Positions 1-9,956 of a DNA stretch of 64,000 nt are shown piece after piece. Positions within the stretch are counted from its first letter, which is position 1, and each line of letters starts with the position of its first letter. A model generated the notes under the pieces. It was not told where the DNA came from, made no database searches, and saw nothing but the letters and a program-made list of their open reading frames with translations. The position numbers were made by a program, and so were the translations under genes. The stretch comes from Rhynchopus sp. YZ270_cl-10 (lineage: Eukaryota; Euglenozoa; Diplonemea; Diplonemida; Diplonemidae): contig OZ037854.1 in assembly GCA_964035575.1 (NCBI GenBank), positions 1,178,001 to 1,242,000 of the forward strand, in the 5' to 3' direction.

Positions 1-2
1 TT

Positions 3-2342
3 GTGCGTTTCCACCCGTACCGCTTCACTGGGGATGTCGTGGTGCACTGCCACATCCTGCAGCATGAGGACCTTGGGATGATGGGGCTCTACAAGATGGT
101 CGACTGTGGCAACGCAGGGCCTTCGCCTGCACCGGAGGACACAGCAGTGCCTGGGACAACGGATGCGCCGACGTCTGCACCAACGGACGCACCACAGACA
201 CCAACGACGGATGTGCCTGCTGGGATGCCCACTGCAGGACGTAAGTTGGTGTCCCCCGTGCGTGTGGCTGCGTTCAACACAGTTGACGACGAACAGAAGT
301 TCCCAAGCGGCCCCCAGATCGACTACATCCTTTCGCACACCCAACCCTCGTACGAATTCGACCTTGTGGGTGTGATTGAGAACATGAACCGTGAAAGTGT
401 GTGGGACTCTGTCGCAGGATTTACGACATACACCTTCGAGTCAAGCAGGCCGTCCGAGCAGCTCCTGTACCGCACCACAAAGTTTGACAGCCCGACAAAT
501 GGGATCAAGTTCCAGGAGGCTGGGTGGGGTGCCTACTACGTGAGCCATGTGGACCTGGAGGAGATTGGTGGTGGGTGTGTGCGTGTGTTTGTTGCTCACT
601 TCCCGATCGAGAAGACTGCCATAGATGGACCTGATGACCTAACCTCGTATGCCATGGGGCGCTACGTCGTGGAGCAGCTTCACAACGAGTGTTCGAACAT
701 CCTGACAGGAGACCTGAACACCATCTTGCTGAGCACAAGGGAGAAGAACCTGAAGCGTCTGGACGACCTGCTTGCCTCGTCCCTCGAGTCCTTCCTTGAG
801 CCGACCACGGTGTCCAACGTGCTGTACGTGATGTGCAGCAACGACATGGGCTTCGAAGGGTCTGAGGAGTACAGAGACAGTGCTCTCAGCGACCACCCCA
901 TTGCAGTCACCATCTGCACGCCGCCTGCAACCACAGACGTGCCCCTCGCGACTGCCATGCCAACAGATGTGCCGACAGGCGTGCCCACTGCCATGCCTAC
1001 CGTGGTGCCCACAGAGGTGCCCCTCGCGGAGACTGCTGTACCAACTACTGTGCCCACGACAATCCCGACAGGTGTGCCAACGGTGGTTCCCACAACAAGT
1101 CCCTCATCTGCGCCCACGATGGTGCCCACGGCAGAGCCAACTCAGGTACCGACAGCAGCACCCACAACAACACCTGCAGGGGAGACAGCTGCTCCTACTG
1201 CCGTTCCGACGTCTGTACCTACTTCCGAGCCTACAACCGTGCCGACTCAAGCCCCACCAACAGACGCCCCACCTACGGCACAACCTGGGATCCCTGAGAC
1301 AGATGCACCTGTTACTGATGTGCCAGACACAGACGCACCCGATACGACAGCACCGATGACAGATGCACCTGACACAATTGTACCCACAACAGCACCGACA
1401 GATGCACCTGCAACAGACGCACCACCGACATCTGCACCACCCACAGCACACCCGGGAATTCCTGAGACAGCTGCACCTGTTACAATTGCACCGGACACAG
1501 ACACACCTATGACAGACGTTCCGATGACAAACGCACCTGACACATCCGTGCCAACAACAGCACCGACTGGCGCACCTGCAACAGACTCACCACCGACATC
1601 TGCGCCACCCACAGCACACCCCGGCATCCCTGAGACAGCTGCACCTGCAACGATTGCACCGGACACAGATGCACCTGCTACACTTGCACCTGAGACAGAC
1701 GCACCTGACACATCCGTGCCAACAACAGCACCGACAGACGCACCTGCAACGGTCGCTCCACCGACATCCGCACCACCTACCGCATACCCGGGCATCCCTG
1801 CGACAGACGCACCTGCAACAGGTGTGCCAGACACAGCCACACCAACCTCTATTCCAACAGCTGGACCCACTACGGTGCCTGCTGGGATGACTGCAACCCC
1901 GACCACTATGCCCACAGCACCGACAGACGCACCTGCAACGGTCGCACCACCTACCGCATACCCGGGCATCCCTGCGACAGACGCACCTGACACAAATGCA
2001 CCGACAGATGCGCCAACAAGCTCGAATACCTCTGTGCCTGGGTCAACGCCACCAAGCGTGTCTCCTCTGCCAGAGGGGACGAGCGCACCGGTGACAGACG
2101 CGGCTCCGGGGGATGTGAACGGCATCGGCGAACAGTCGGACGAAGACGAGAGCTCCACTGCGTTCCCGTGGTGGATCATTCTGGTCGTTGTCGGCGGACT
2201 CGGGATGTGCGCACTGCTTGCCTTTGCGGTGCTGAAGCAGAGACATCGCGACGATGTGTCCTTGGAGGATTTTCTGAACCAATCCGCAAACGCCGAAGGC
2301 AACCACACCGAAATGCGACACGGCAACTGGGGGCACATCTGA
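3..2342 (+). CDS. Multicopper-oxidase tail fused to EEP-like domain, Thr/Pro stalk and membrane anchor (5' partial)
   Basis: The reading frame is already open at the window edge, so the N-terminus is missing. The first 35 residues hold the type-1/type-3 copper signature of multicopper oxidases (HCHILQHEDLGMM, with His-Cys-His and a ligand Met). After a short Thr/Pro linker, residues about 85-305 look like an endonuclease/exonuclease/phosphatase (EEP) fold: VRVAAFN, a central GVIEN, TGDLNT near 236 and LSDHPIAV near 296 match the Asn, Glu, GDxN and SDH positions of that superfamily. Residues about 310-700 are a low-complexity Thr/Pro/Ala stalk of degenerate TDAP and TxVPT units, likely O-glycosylated. 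A hydrophobic helix at about 721-744 (WWIILVVVGGLGMCALLAF) and a 35-residue charged tail end the protein. I infer a type I surface protein with both enzyme-like modules outside the cell. The GTAAGT near 241 is read through because the frame continues into the EEP domain. Copper oxidation and nuclease or phosphatase activity are untested. Confidence 0.75.
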   Translation: MRFHPYRFTGDVVVHCHILQHEDLGMMGLYKMVDCGNAGPSPAPEDTAVPGTTDAPTSAPTDAPQTPTTDVPAGMPTAGRKLVSPVRVAAFNTVDDEQKFPSGPQIDYILSHTQPSYEFDLVGVIENMNRESVWDSVAGFTTYTFESSRPSEQLLYRTTKFDSPTNGIKFQEAGWGAYYVSHVDLEEIGGGCVRVFVAHFPIEKTAIDGPDDLTSYAMGRYVVEQLHNECSNILTGDLNTILLSTREKNLKRLDDLLASSLESFLEPTTVSNVLYVMCSNDMGFEGSEEYRDSALSDHPIAVTICTPPATTDVPLATAMPTDVPTGVPTAMPTVVPTEVPLAETAVPTTVPTTIPTGVPTVVPTTSPSSAPTMVPTAEPTQVPTAAPTTTPAGETAAPTAVPTSVPTSEPTTVPTQAPPTDAPPTAQPGIPETDAPVTDVPDTDAPDTTAPMTDAPDTIVPTTAPTDAPATDAPPTSAPPTAHPGIPETAAPVTIAPDTDTPMTDVPMTNAPDTSVPTTAPTGAPATDSPPTSAPPTAHPGIPETAAPATIAPDTDAPATLAPETDAPDTSVPTTAPTDAPATVAPPTSAPPTAYPGIPATDAPATGVPDTATPTSIPTAGPTTVPAGMTATPTTMPTAPTDAPATVAPPTAYPGIPATDAPDTNAPTDAPTSSNTSVPGSTPPSVSPLPEGTSAPVTDAAPGDVNGIGEQSDEDESSTAFPWWIILVVVGGLGMCALLAFAVLKQRHRDDVSLEDFLNQSANAEGNHTEMRHGNWGHI

Positions 2343-2619
2343 TGCATTCAGACACCAGTTTCTTTAAGCCTGGCTTAGGTTCATTTTACACCTTTCAGAT
2401 GTGTTGCGAGGCATATTCATAGTATAAGTTTTCTCTCTTTAGGGCCTGCACCCTGGGGTCTAAAGTCTGCCATTTTGGGTTCTTGCGTTCGATTTTCTAA
2501 TTTTTTTTTTGCCATCGGAGAAAAAGAAGGGACATCCCGTGTAGAGCTAGCTGTCATTAGCAAGAGGGAATCCGAACATACACCCGTTTAAAGGTGTGCA
2601 ACCTGACACAGAGCAAAAA

Positions 2620-2668
2620 TAGTGGAGCTCATCCTCGGGTGTCACATTAATACAACAAAGGTTTCCAG
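2620..2668 (+). repeat. Family C repeat (type copy; others listed)
   Basis: Consensus begins AGTGGAGCTCATCCTCGGG, followed by TGTCTACACTAATACAACC and AAGTTTTC. Copies: 2620-2668, 4172-4220, 28167-28217, 34829-34876, 39501-39546 and a partial one at 52207-52240. A decayed relative may sit inside the second FPGT intron (about 9700-9740). All copies have the orientation of the genes. They match each other far better than their flanks do, so they are dispersed repeats and not chance similarity. Confidence 0.75.
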
Positions 2669-2984
2669 GGGGAGAAAAAACACTTTTGGACAACAGTGTC
2701 TCCTGTGTGCCTTTTTTCAAAGGGTACGCTATCATAATAAGAGACGTGCGCGACATCCTTCTACACAGGGTGTCTACCAGACGTGAGGTATTGTGTCCTC
2801 GAGCTCATTTTTATTGTTTTTGTTTTTGTTTTTGTTTTTTTTTTACTTTTTTTTTTGTGGCAAACCCATTGCATTGGCCCGATAGCCGGATAGAGAATAC
2901 CATTGAGTGTTCCCCACCCCATCACATCCCACCACCTAAGTCAGAATTTGTCTGGTTTTATCAAAAAAAAAAAATCGTTTCCTC

Positions 2985-3725
2985 CCCAGGGCTCAAGATC
3001 CTCCACGAAAAAAGCAGAATTTTCGAAATGAGGAGGATTTTATTTTTGCAAAAAAACCCCCCCAAAAAAAAAAAAAATTTTCCCCCGCAACGAGCGGTCG
3101 TCGCGCGCTTCGCGCGCGCCTCCCTGGCAGCCACAGAGCGGAGAGGCGGGTCAATTTGCGAGATAATAAAAAACGGAAATCTATTCCTTTCTCTTGCACC
3201 GTACGCTCCACGAACCGTACAAAACCAATACGTCTTCCAGAAGCAGGGGCTGATGCAACGGCGGGTAATTTTTAAAGAACGGCAAAAATTTTGCAGCTTT
3301 GGTGCAAAATGCAAGGGTATCCAAAGACATTGCCAACTCTATTTTTTTGCGGAGCAAAAAAATTAATAAAAAATGGCGCCGCAGGCGAAAAAAAATTAGG
3401 GTACGGTGTAAGAATGCTTCCTTTTACACCACAGAATCACTCAACGAACCCTTTTTTTTTGTAGCAAAAAATGAAAATGGCGCCGCAGGCAAAAATTTTT
3501 TAAGGTACCCTGGAAGGTGCTTACAGGCTCGGGAAAACATTGGCTCCCTCGGGGGAGACAAAGTGACTCCCACTATAAAACCCCTAGGAGGATAATCCTC
3601 CACCCGAGCCCGCCAAAAAAAAAAAAAAAAAGGAGGAAATCCTCCACCAAAAAAGCCTGAAAAAAAAAAAAAAAAAGCCCCTGGAGGAAATATCCTCCCC
3701 TACGTGGAGGATCTTGAGAGCACTG
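2985..3725. repeat. Composite repeat bounded by inverted copies, with three small GGAGG hairpins
   Basis: A motif containing CTCAAGATCCTCCACG near 2992 returns in reverse complement near 3700-3717, so about 740 bp is enclosed by imperfect inverted repeats. Inside are two copies of a GGCGCCGCAGGC block (about 3375 and 3478), each followed by a GGTAC-containing stretch. There are also three short palindromes of the form GGAGGA-spacer-TCCTCC at 3587-3601, 3632-3645 and 3683-3698, separated by A-runs. It may be a non-autonomous DNA element. No coding potential is visible, and the flanks are too A/T-rich to define a target duplication. Confidence 0.45.
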
Positions 3726-4029
3726 TTCCTCCCCCCAAGGGGCTGGTATTGATAATTTTTGTAGTCAATACACAGCCCTTCGAACTGTTGATTTTTTTGT
3801 AAGATGCATGTGGTGATGACGGTGGCTTTCATCTTTAGCAAAAAAGTAAAAAAGAAGAAATCTTTTGTTTCCTATTTGACGCATTTCACGTCCCAGTTTT
3901 TTTTATATATCTTGGTCTTTGAGAACTCATCTAATAATAGAACAAAAAAAATGATGGTGAAGACTGTGGGAATGAGAAAATCAAAAAAAAAATAATAATA
4001 ATAATAATTATCCACCATTTCATATTGCG

Positions 4030-4152
4030 TAGTCCGCCAGGAGTTCGCCCTGAGTCGAGACGGACCATGGCGGACTTTCAAATTCCGCCATAGTCTGTCT
4101 CAAGTCCGCCAAAACTCGCGGGCAGACTTGAGGCGGACTTGGCGGACTCGGG
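4030..4152. mobile_element. GC-rich foldback element (MITE-like)
   Basis: The ends carry AGTCCGCCA-type motifs in inverted orientation (AGTCCGCCAGGAGTTCGCC at the left, GGCGGACTTGGCGGACT at the right). The centre forms a second stem (ATGGCGGA / TCCGCCAT), so the whole 120 bp can fold on itself. Its GC content stands out against the surrounding A/T-rich spacer. A family C copy follows directly. No target duplication could be fixed. Confidence 0.5.
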
Positions 4153-4320
4153 CCGAGTGTATAAAAAAAAATAGTGGAGTTCATCCTCGGGTGTCTACAC
4201 TAATACAACCAAGTTTTCAAATAACGAATGTTAAAAACGTTGTGTCATTTGCTACAACGCAGCTGTACGTTTCAATAGTAATACAGGTGGATGGTATCCC
4301 AATGTCGTGTTTTTTAAGTA

Positions 4321-4370
4321 AGGTGACCAAGCACGAGAGGCTTAGGTACATCTTATAAAACTTTTCTTTC
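4321..4370 (+). repeat. Family A repeat (type copy; about 17 + copies, 2 - copies)
   Basis: Consensus runs GGTGACTAAGCACGAGAGG, then CTTAGGATCATCTTATAAAC, then TTTTCTTTTTT. Plus-strand copies, some decayed: 4321-4370, 4988-5027, 5179-5220, 12985-13020, 13397-13446, 13796-13877 (a half unit plus a full unit), 22694-22742, 25271-25325, 28659-28706, about 29755-29815, 34098-34145, 39316-39377, 44119-44165, 48833-48885, 57065-57098, 57834-57887, 60036-60080. Minus-strand copies: 58510-58550 and 58787-58822, both inside an intron. Most copies follow a T-run ending in AG and finish in a new pyrimidine tract. Confidence 0.85.
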
Positions 4371-4686
4371 AATTCTTCGAATAGAAAGCAGAAAGTGTAA
4401 GATGAATTCATGCAAAACCTGTCTCTTTGTTACGGGAGGGTCAATGTAGGGCCATTTTTAAAATTGCAATTTTTCATCAAATTTGCAAGAAGAACTGAAC
4501 CAAAAATAAGAGAATAAAAAATAACAACGAACATACCCAACGCCCCTCACAATGGGCACAATAACGGGTGCTAGGTCCCCGTGTCGTTTTTTTTTTTAAA
4601 AGAAAAGAAGTTGTGTGGTACAGACCACTTCCCCCTACAGTAGGTCTTTTTGTTTACCCGCAATTCCACTCCTCCCTCCTTTTGTT

Positions 4687-4732
4687 CAGTGCCTGCGTCC
4701 CAGAGGCGTTTTGCACTATCAACTTCACTTTG
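4687..4732 (+). repeat. Family E repeat (type copy; others listed)
   Basis: The core is GTGCCTGCGTCCCAGAGGCG, then TTTTGCACTTTCAACTTC, then CTTTTTTT. Fuller copies carry a 5' part with a stem-loop (GGGGTTCGATACCCCC at 48300-48315, with variants at 24212 and 25170) that resembles a tRNA T-arm. Copies: 4687-4732, 12226-12272, 23113-23170, 23731-23812, 24197-24250 (5' part), 25161-25255, 29960-30008, 39265-39302, about 43440-43500 and 48289-48392. All are on the + strand. A short retroposon with a tRNA-like segment is one reading. Confidence 0.75.
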
Positions 4733-5555
4733 TTTTTTTTCTTCTTTTGTTCTGAGCAGAACCCAACGCACACCTTTATATTTATTTATATATTTCTGCG
4801 CTCTGCTCTCTCTTCCCCCTGTGATGTATTTAAAAAAGCTGTAGCTAGAGAGATGTGAAGATGGTCTCTCGAGAACACCTTTTTTTTTGTTTGTTGTGGG
4901 ATGTGTTTTTGAACGTCCTTTGTGTGCTTTTCTCTTTGAAATGGAAAGTATATGAACTTGATTTTATGTAGTTTGTTTTTCATGATGAAACTAAGCACGA
5001 CGAGGCTTCCATCTTGAACACTTTTCCATTATATTTCCCCTTGTTGAGTACCGCACGTCACACACGAGACGTTTGGTACGCTTAAAATAATATTTACGAC
5101 GTGATTTTAGCCCCTTTTGAGAGGTCATTTCACAGAAGTCAAAATCATTGCCGCTTTTTTTGTTTGTTTTTGTTTCAGGTGACTAAGCACAGTGAGGCTT
5201 AGGTTCATCTCATGAAAAGAAGTCTTCCCTTCCGTTCGTTTACTTTTCGTTTTTTTTCTATTTCTTCAACTTCAGCAGAACCAAATAGCAATGCGTGTTC
5301 CGCTTTACCCACTGCAGTGTTGCTTCCTTCATAATATTATCTAATATTATCTGGGCACACACAACCCACATGGGAAAGCCAGGAAGCGTGTTGCACTGTA
5401 CTGAACCCCCCACACACACAGGCTGTTCTCTTTTCTGTGTTTTTGGGCGTTCACATCAATATCGGAAATTCTCGGTTGAAACACTCCACCTACTCGTTCT
5501 TCCCTCTCTCTCCCTCTTTCCAGAACTGAACACATCACTTTTTTTGATGCACATT

Positions 5556-5736
5556 TGGTGCTTCCCGGGGGGTATGCATTTCACAAATTTTCAATTCAAT
5601 TCACAACTTTTCACATTTTTTTTCACAATTTTTCACCTTCTCACCAGTCTTCACAATTTGATAGCGGTTTCCGTGTTGTGAAAACTTGTCACATTTTGTG
5701 AAAATTTGTGAAATGCACACCCCCCGGGAAGCACCA
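5556..5736. mobile_element. 181-bp TIR element with 5-bp target duplication
   Basis: The left end TGGTGCTTCCCGGGGGGTAT returns in reverse complement at the right end, with inverted similarity continuing through GCATTTCACAAATTTTC for almost 40 bp. ACATT flanks both sides (5551-5555 and 5737-5741) and looks like a 5-bp target duplication. The interior is built from TTTTCACAA-type repeats and has no coding capacity. It is a miniature non-autonomous DNA transposon (MITE) and can fold into one long hairpin. The superfamily is not assigned. Confidence 0.8.
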
Positions 5737-6588
5737 ACATTTTTTTTTTTCTTTTTGCTTCCAAAAAAGGTTTTACGCCGCAGTATGCACCATGCCAGAA
5801 CGGTATAAGAGAAGAGAAAAGACCCTGATCTGGCGTCTATTTTATTTTATTTTTTTTTTGACTTCCTTTTGATTTTTGTGTGGGCACGTTGACTAATAAG
5901 CAGAAGATGGAGTTCATCATCTTACCCACACTTTAGTATTTGTATTGATTGATGTGTATAGACGGGGGAGGCATATATTCATCTTTCAGCTTTTCTTTTA
6001 GTTGTTGTGTGGGAGCAGTCTTTCGACGTTTCGCCATTTGGAAGCATTTTTTCCCCCCCTCTTCTACCCTCGTGTTGTTGCCCGCCTTTCTTTTTCAAGG
6101 CGTTTAAAAAAAAGCAATTTGAGCAAAAAAGAATTCCCTTTTTAACTTATTCTCCTCCCCTCCCGCATTCAGGTTGAACACAAAAAAAAAAAGGTGCAGC
6201 CTTTTTTTTTGGTTCCTTTTGTTTACACATTCTTTTTCCAACATCAACACAGATATACACACGAGGCAGTTAGTACTTTTTTTTTGCATCTCAACTCTCT
6301 TCCTCTTACCAGTTTCTTCCCCCCTAACACGTAGTGTATTCAGAACCTAGACAAAAGATAGCCAATTTCTTCAGATCTTGTATAACAGTTTTACCCCCTT
6401 ATTTGGCGTTCAGAAAAGCACTTTATTGTTATCAAAGATCAGTTGGCGGATGATATTTGCCTAGTTTTCCAAGGTGCCTCAGATTACCCCCCCCCGATAA
6501 GGTTCCATCTAATAAACTTTTCTTTTACGAGACTTTGTATTGCAAGTCAGCTTTCTTTGCATCTCTTATCATAGCGCCACCCTACCAT

Positions 6589-7686
6589 ATGCTGTCCAGT
6601 CCACCTTTGTCATTATTCGGTGCCGTTGAGCAAGGCGACGTGCCTGCACTCTCCCGCCTCCTTGCAGAGGGTGCCGACCCCACGGTGGCAGACTACTGTG
6701 GGGACACCGCTTTGCATAAGACTGATACAGTGACGTCATCCACAGCTGCTCAGTGCACGACGCTTCTGCTTGACGCAGGTGCCGCAGTGGATGCGTTGAA
6801 CTGCTACAAGCGAACCCCGCTTTCGTATGCGCAGAGCGAGGAGGTGCTCTCTGTCCTGCTGCGCCACGGTGCGCAGATCACCCCCTCCATCATCCTCTCT
6901 GCCTCCCAAAGCAGGAATTGGCGGTGCGCTCTCGAAACCCTTCACAGCTTTGGTGCAGACTTCTCCACCCCATGTCCCGACAGAACATCTCTCCTATATA
7001 CAGTGGAATCCCGCGGGCAGACCCACGTCAGCGACTTCCTTCTCAGCTACGGCGCGAAACGCTGCTGCGACGGTGTGTTCAGAGCGGTGCACCTCCTCTC
7101 CTTTGCAGGAGACCCACACAGGCTGGCGAAGTGTTTGGAAGAGGACCCTAGTAGAGTGAATTTACGGAGTCCTTGTGGGTTGATGCCGTTGCACTGCGCG
7201 GTGTCGACAAATGAAGCATGTGTCAGGGTATTGCTCGAGCATGGTGCGGATGTGGCATGTACAGATATGATGGGCCGCACTCCGTTGCACTGTTGGGCGG
7301 CTGTTGGGCGGGGTGATGGGAAGGTGGGTACGATGCTGTTGCGCGAGCTTGCGGGGCTGGATGAGGGTGCAGAGGAGGTGAGAGACGTGAACGGGTGGAC
7401 ACCCCTACACGTCGCAATGTCCGTACCTGATAGCAACACCAGAAAGAGCACGCTTCTGATGAACCACAGCGACACCCACGCCACGACACACGCCAAGGAA
7501 ACACCTCTCCACATAGCAGCAGAAGCAGGCCACACCTGCCACCTCTCGCTCCCATGGACGCCAGAGCACTGCACTGCAGAAGACGCAAAAGGGAGAACAC
7601 CAGAAACCCTCGCAAGAGAGCTTGGACACAAAGACTTCGCAGACAACCTGCGGCGGAGGCGGTTGAAAAGAAAATGTGAATCGTAG
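6589..7686 (+). CDS. Ankyrin-repeat protein
   Basis: 365 residues from the ATG at 6589 (MLSSPPLSLFGAV). That start fits because a pyrimidine-rich tract ending in ATAG lies just upstream (about 6551-6574), a plausible SL acceptor; the open frame begins earlier, at 6457, but that part looks untranslated. Ankyrin signatures occur along most of the length: GDVPALSRLLAEGADP, CGDTALHKTD, CGLMPLHCAVSTNEACVRVL, MGRTPLHCWAAVGRGDG, VNGWTPLHVAMS, KETPLHIAAEAGHTCHL and KGRTPETLARELGHKDF. I see no membrane segment, signal peptide or catalytic domain, and a short basic tail (RRRRLKRKCES) ends the protein. Ankyrin proteins are usually protein-binding scaffolds; the partner cannot be told from sequence. The TAG is followed by an AATAAAA stretch and the next gene starts about 290 bp on. 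Confidence 0.85.
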   Translation: MLSSPPLSLFGAVEQGDVPALSRLLAEGADPTVADYCGDTALHKTDTVTSSTAAQCTTLLLDAGAAVDALNCYKRTPLSYAQSEEVLSVLLRHGAQITPSIILSASQSRNWRCALETLHSFGADFSTPCPDRTSLLYTVESRGQTHVSDFLLSYGAKRCCDGVFRAVHLLSFAGDPHRLAKCLEEDPSRVNLRSPCGLMPLHCAVSTNEACVRVLLEHGADVACTDMMGRTPLHCWAAVGRGDGKVGTMLLRELAGLDEGAEEVRDVNGWTPLHVAMSVPDSNTRKSTLLMNHSDTHATTHAKETPLHIAAEAGHTCHLSLPWTPEHCTAEDAKGRTPETLARELGHKDFADNLRRRRLKRKCES

Positions 7687-7812
7687 AAATAAAAGAGTCC
7701 TTCGATGTCTCTTTTGGTGACTTATGCACCTTATGAAACTTTTTGTCTCTCATTCTTTAGATTTCTCCAACAAAACTCCTCTTATTTTTTTAATAAATTT
7801 TACACTACTATC

Positions 7813-7935
7813 GGAATGTTTCACGTCGTTCACCAGCCATGCTCCGCAACACCACCACCCAGGTGAGTTCAGTGTGTGTGGAAGCGTCAACGCATCAAAC
7901 AACTACAAGAAGGGGAGCAAAACGACAACACTTTC
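7813..7935 (+). repeat. Family G repeat (copy upstream of the FPGT start)
   Basis: Shares blocks such as AGCGTCAACGCATCAAACAA and CACGTCGTTCACC with 28021-28155 (minus), 35590-35656 (minus, partial) and 48498-48622 (plus). Fuller copies carry GAAAGTGTCA near one end and TGACACTTTC near the other, in inverted orientation, so a small TIR element of about 135 bp is likely. This copy ends about 45 bp before the FPGT start codon and so probably forms part of its 5' leader or acceptor region. Unlike families A, B, C and E it occurs in both orientations. Confidence 0.7.
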
Positions 7936-7978
7936 CTCTTTATCCTTCCCCAATTTAACAGAAAAAAACAAAAGAAAA

Positions 7979-9956
7979 ATGACAGCCGCTGTTACCCCTG
8001 ATCTTGCACTGCAATTGCAGTCATGGCACCTCGCAAAGCTGGCTCTGTATGACAAGGTGCTTGGCAGTGCCTCTGAGCGGTTCTTCGATGTGGTGGTCAT
8101 CACGTCTGCCGATGCCGAGCAGACCGCAACATACGAGGCCAACATCGAGATTCTTCTTGAGCAGGGACGCATCCCGAAGCAAACCAAATACCTGGTGTTT
8201 CCGGACCCCCCTGGGAGGAAGGTTGGCTGTGGTGGCGCGACGTTCTACGTCTTGGATGAGCTGCGTACCCTCTACGGCGCCGCATACTCCACCAAATCGG
8301 TGCTCCTGATACACGCAGGGGGCTATTCGAAGCGGCTTCCAAACCATTCGCATTGTGGGAAGATTTACTCGTTGCTTCCTGTAGCGTCGCCGCAAAACGA
8401 AAAGGCCGCCATGTCCATGCTCGAACTCAAACTCGCCTCCTTCGCCCACGTCGCCACCCAAATCCCCTCCACCAGAGGCGGTGTGTTCGTCACCTGCTCC
8501 GACGATATTATCTTCTACGACCACTCACTCTGTGACTTTTCGAAACCAGGCTTCATCGCGCTCGGCCATCCAGGGTCGGTTTCGATCGGAAAAGACCACG
8601 GCGTCTTTGTCCTTGAAAACACTGAAGGAGCGGGGATTCAAACCTGCAAAAAATTCATTCATAAATACCCGATTGAACAGCAGCGTGCAGAAGGGGCGGT
8701 GGTCGGGAAGACTGCGGATGGTGAGGACGAGGTTTTTACGGATTCGTGCTATTTCTTTTCGACGGAGGTTTCGGAGGTGCTTCTCACCCTTTTTGAGACC
8801 ACGCTGAAGAAGCAAATTCTGGCAGAGGTCGATGCTTATGGCGACTTTATGCAGTGTGTGGGGTCTGCAAGAAGTGACGCTTTCTTAACAAACTTCGGCA
8901 ACACCGCAAAAGACGACGACGAAGAACGTCGCAATCTGATTGCCGTACGCACCGCCTTATACGACGCCCTCAAGCCCTTCGACCTTCACTGCCTCCGTCT
9001 CCCTGGGTCCCGTTTCTACCACGTCGGGACAATGAAAGAAGCGCTCCACCACTTCTGCAGCGACGAAGGCTTTTTGACATGCCTCGGGAAAATCAACAAG
9101 GCAGCACCCTCCTGTACATTTGAAGGCACCACATCAAGCATTTGCAAGATCGAATCCTTGGTGAGCTCAGACGCAACCATTTCAGGTCCGTCTGTTTTGG
9201 AGTTCTGCAGGGTGCCTGCGAACGTGAAGGTAGGGGCCGGGTCGATTCTCTCTGGTGTGACGCTCCCGGAGGGGACGGTGCTGCCCCCGAAGGTGTTCCT
9301 GCAGACGTTGCCGGTGAGGAAGAGTGCCTTGGGCATGGAGGCGGGGGAAACAGATGTCGCGTATGTGTCGCATATTCTGGGGACAGAGGATGACATCAAA
9401 AAGGCGTCTGAGGATATCAAGCTCTTCGGAAAGCCGGTCTCGAAGTATTTGAAGGTATGGAGAAAAAGGAATATTTTTGATTTTACAAAAATGTCATTTT
9501 TCACAGAAATCCGGGTCGATCTGGAACAGCAAGATGTACCCTGTGCTGCCTACTGCAGCAGCGTCGTTTGAGGCCGCGATGGACATTCTGTCGTCTGTAG
9601 AGAAGGGGGAAGGTATGTTTGCATATTCCGTTCCTTTTTTTGTTGCTTTTCATCATCGCAAAAAAAAGTCAATCGGAGGGTGCACCAAGCCATCAAACTA
9701 CCATTCGTTCTCGGGTGTTAGTACGACTCAACATTGCCCTATTTTTTGACCCCTTTTAGGTGTGGGGCTGGAGGGGGGAGATATGAAAGCTAATGTTAGC
9801 AGATAACACCTTTTCCATCTTTCCCCCTTTCGTGCAGAACCTAAGTGCTGGGGAGACGCGTCGGGGCTGACCCTCGTCAGCTTGGCTGAGTGTGTTACTG
9901 GAAAGGCGCTGAGCGTGCAAGCAAGCCTGCGGAAGCAACTTCTCTCGGAGCTCTGA
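7979..9956 (+). CDS. FPGT: Fucose-1-phosphate guanylyltransferase (GDP-L-fucose pyrophosphorylase), 3 exons
   Basis: Exons 7979-9454, 9507-9612 and 9838-9956 join in frame to give 566 residues. The protein follows animal FPGT closely along its length: the N-terminal FFDVVVITSADAEQ, the nucleotide-binding stretch GRKVGCGGATFYVLDEL near residue 79, LLIHAGGYSKRLPN near 112, VTCSDDIIFYD, GHPGSVSIGKDHGVFVL, VDAYGDFMQ and SRFYHVGTMKE. The C-terminal part resembles the left-handed beta-helix of sugar nucleotidyltransferases. It should make GDP-fucose from GTP and fucose-1-phosphate in the salvage route, in the cytosol. The fucokinase (GHMP) half of the plant FKGP fusion is absent, so a kinase must be encoded elsewhere. 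Both introns start GTATG and end CAG; the second (225 bp) seems to hold a worn family C fragment. ATG 7979 fits the start of homologues better than the upstream ATG at 7724. Confidence 0.92.

Larger units (their letters stand above)
2343..6588. other. Repeat-rich intergenic region, no gene seen
   Basis: T-rich spacer without a convincing gene. It holds family C copies (2620-2668, 4172-4220), family A copies (4321-4370, 4988-5027, 5179-5220), one family E copy (4687-4732), F-like motifs near 2397 and 5955, a composite bounded by inverted repeats (2985-3725), a GC-rich foldback (4030-4152) and a 181-bp TIR element (5556-5736). Open frames here lie in low-complexity sequence. Confidence 0.7.

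Noticed and set aside
241-246. GTAAGT inside the first gene as a donor
   Set aside because: The frame runs on directly into the EEP-like domain, and no acceptor gives a better protein.
1247-2347. 366-codon minus-strand frame with GASV repeats
   Set aside because: Mirror of the Thr/Pro stalk repeats in the first gene.
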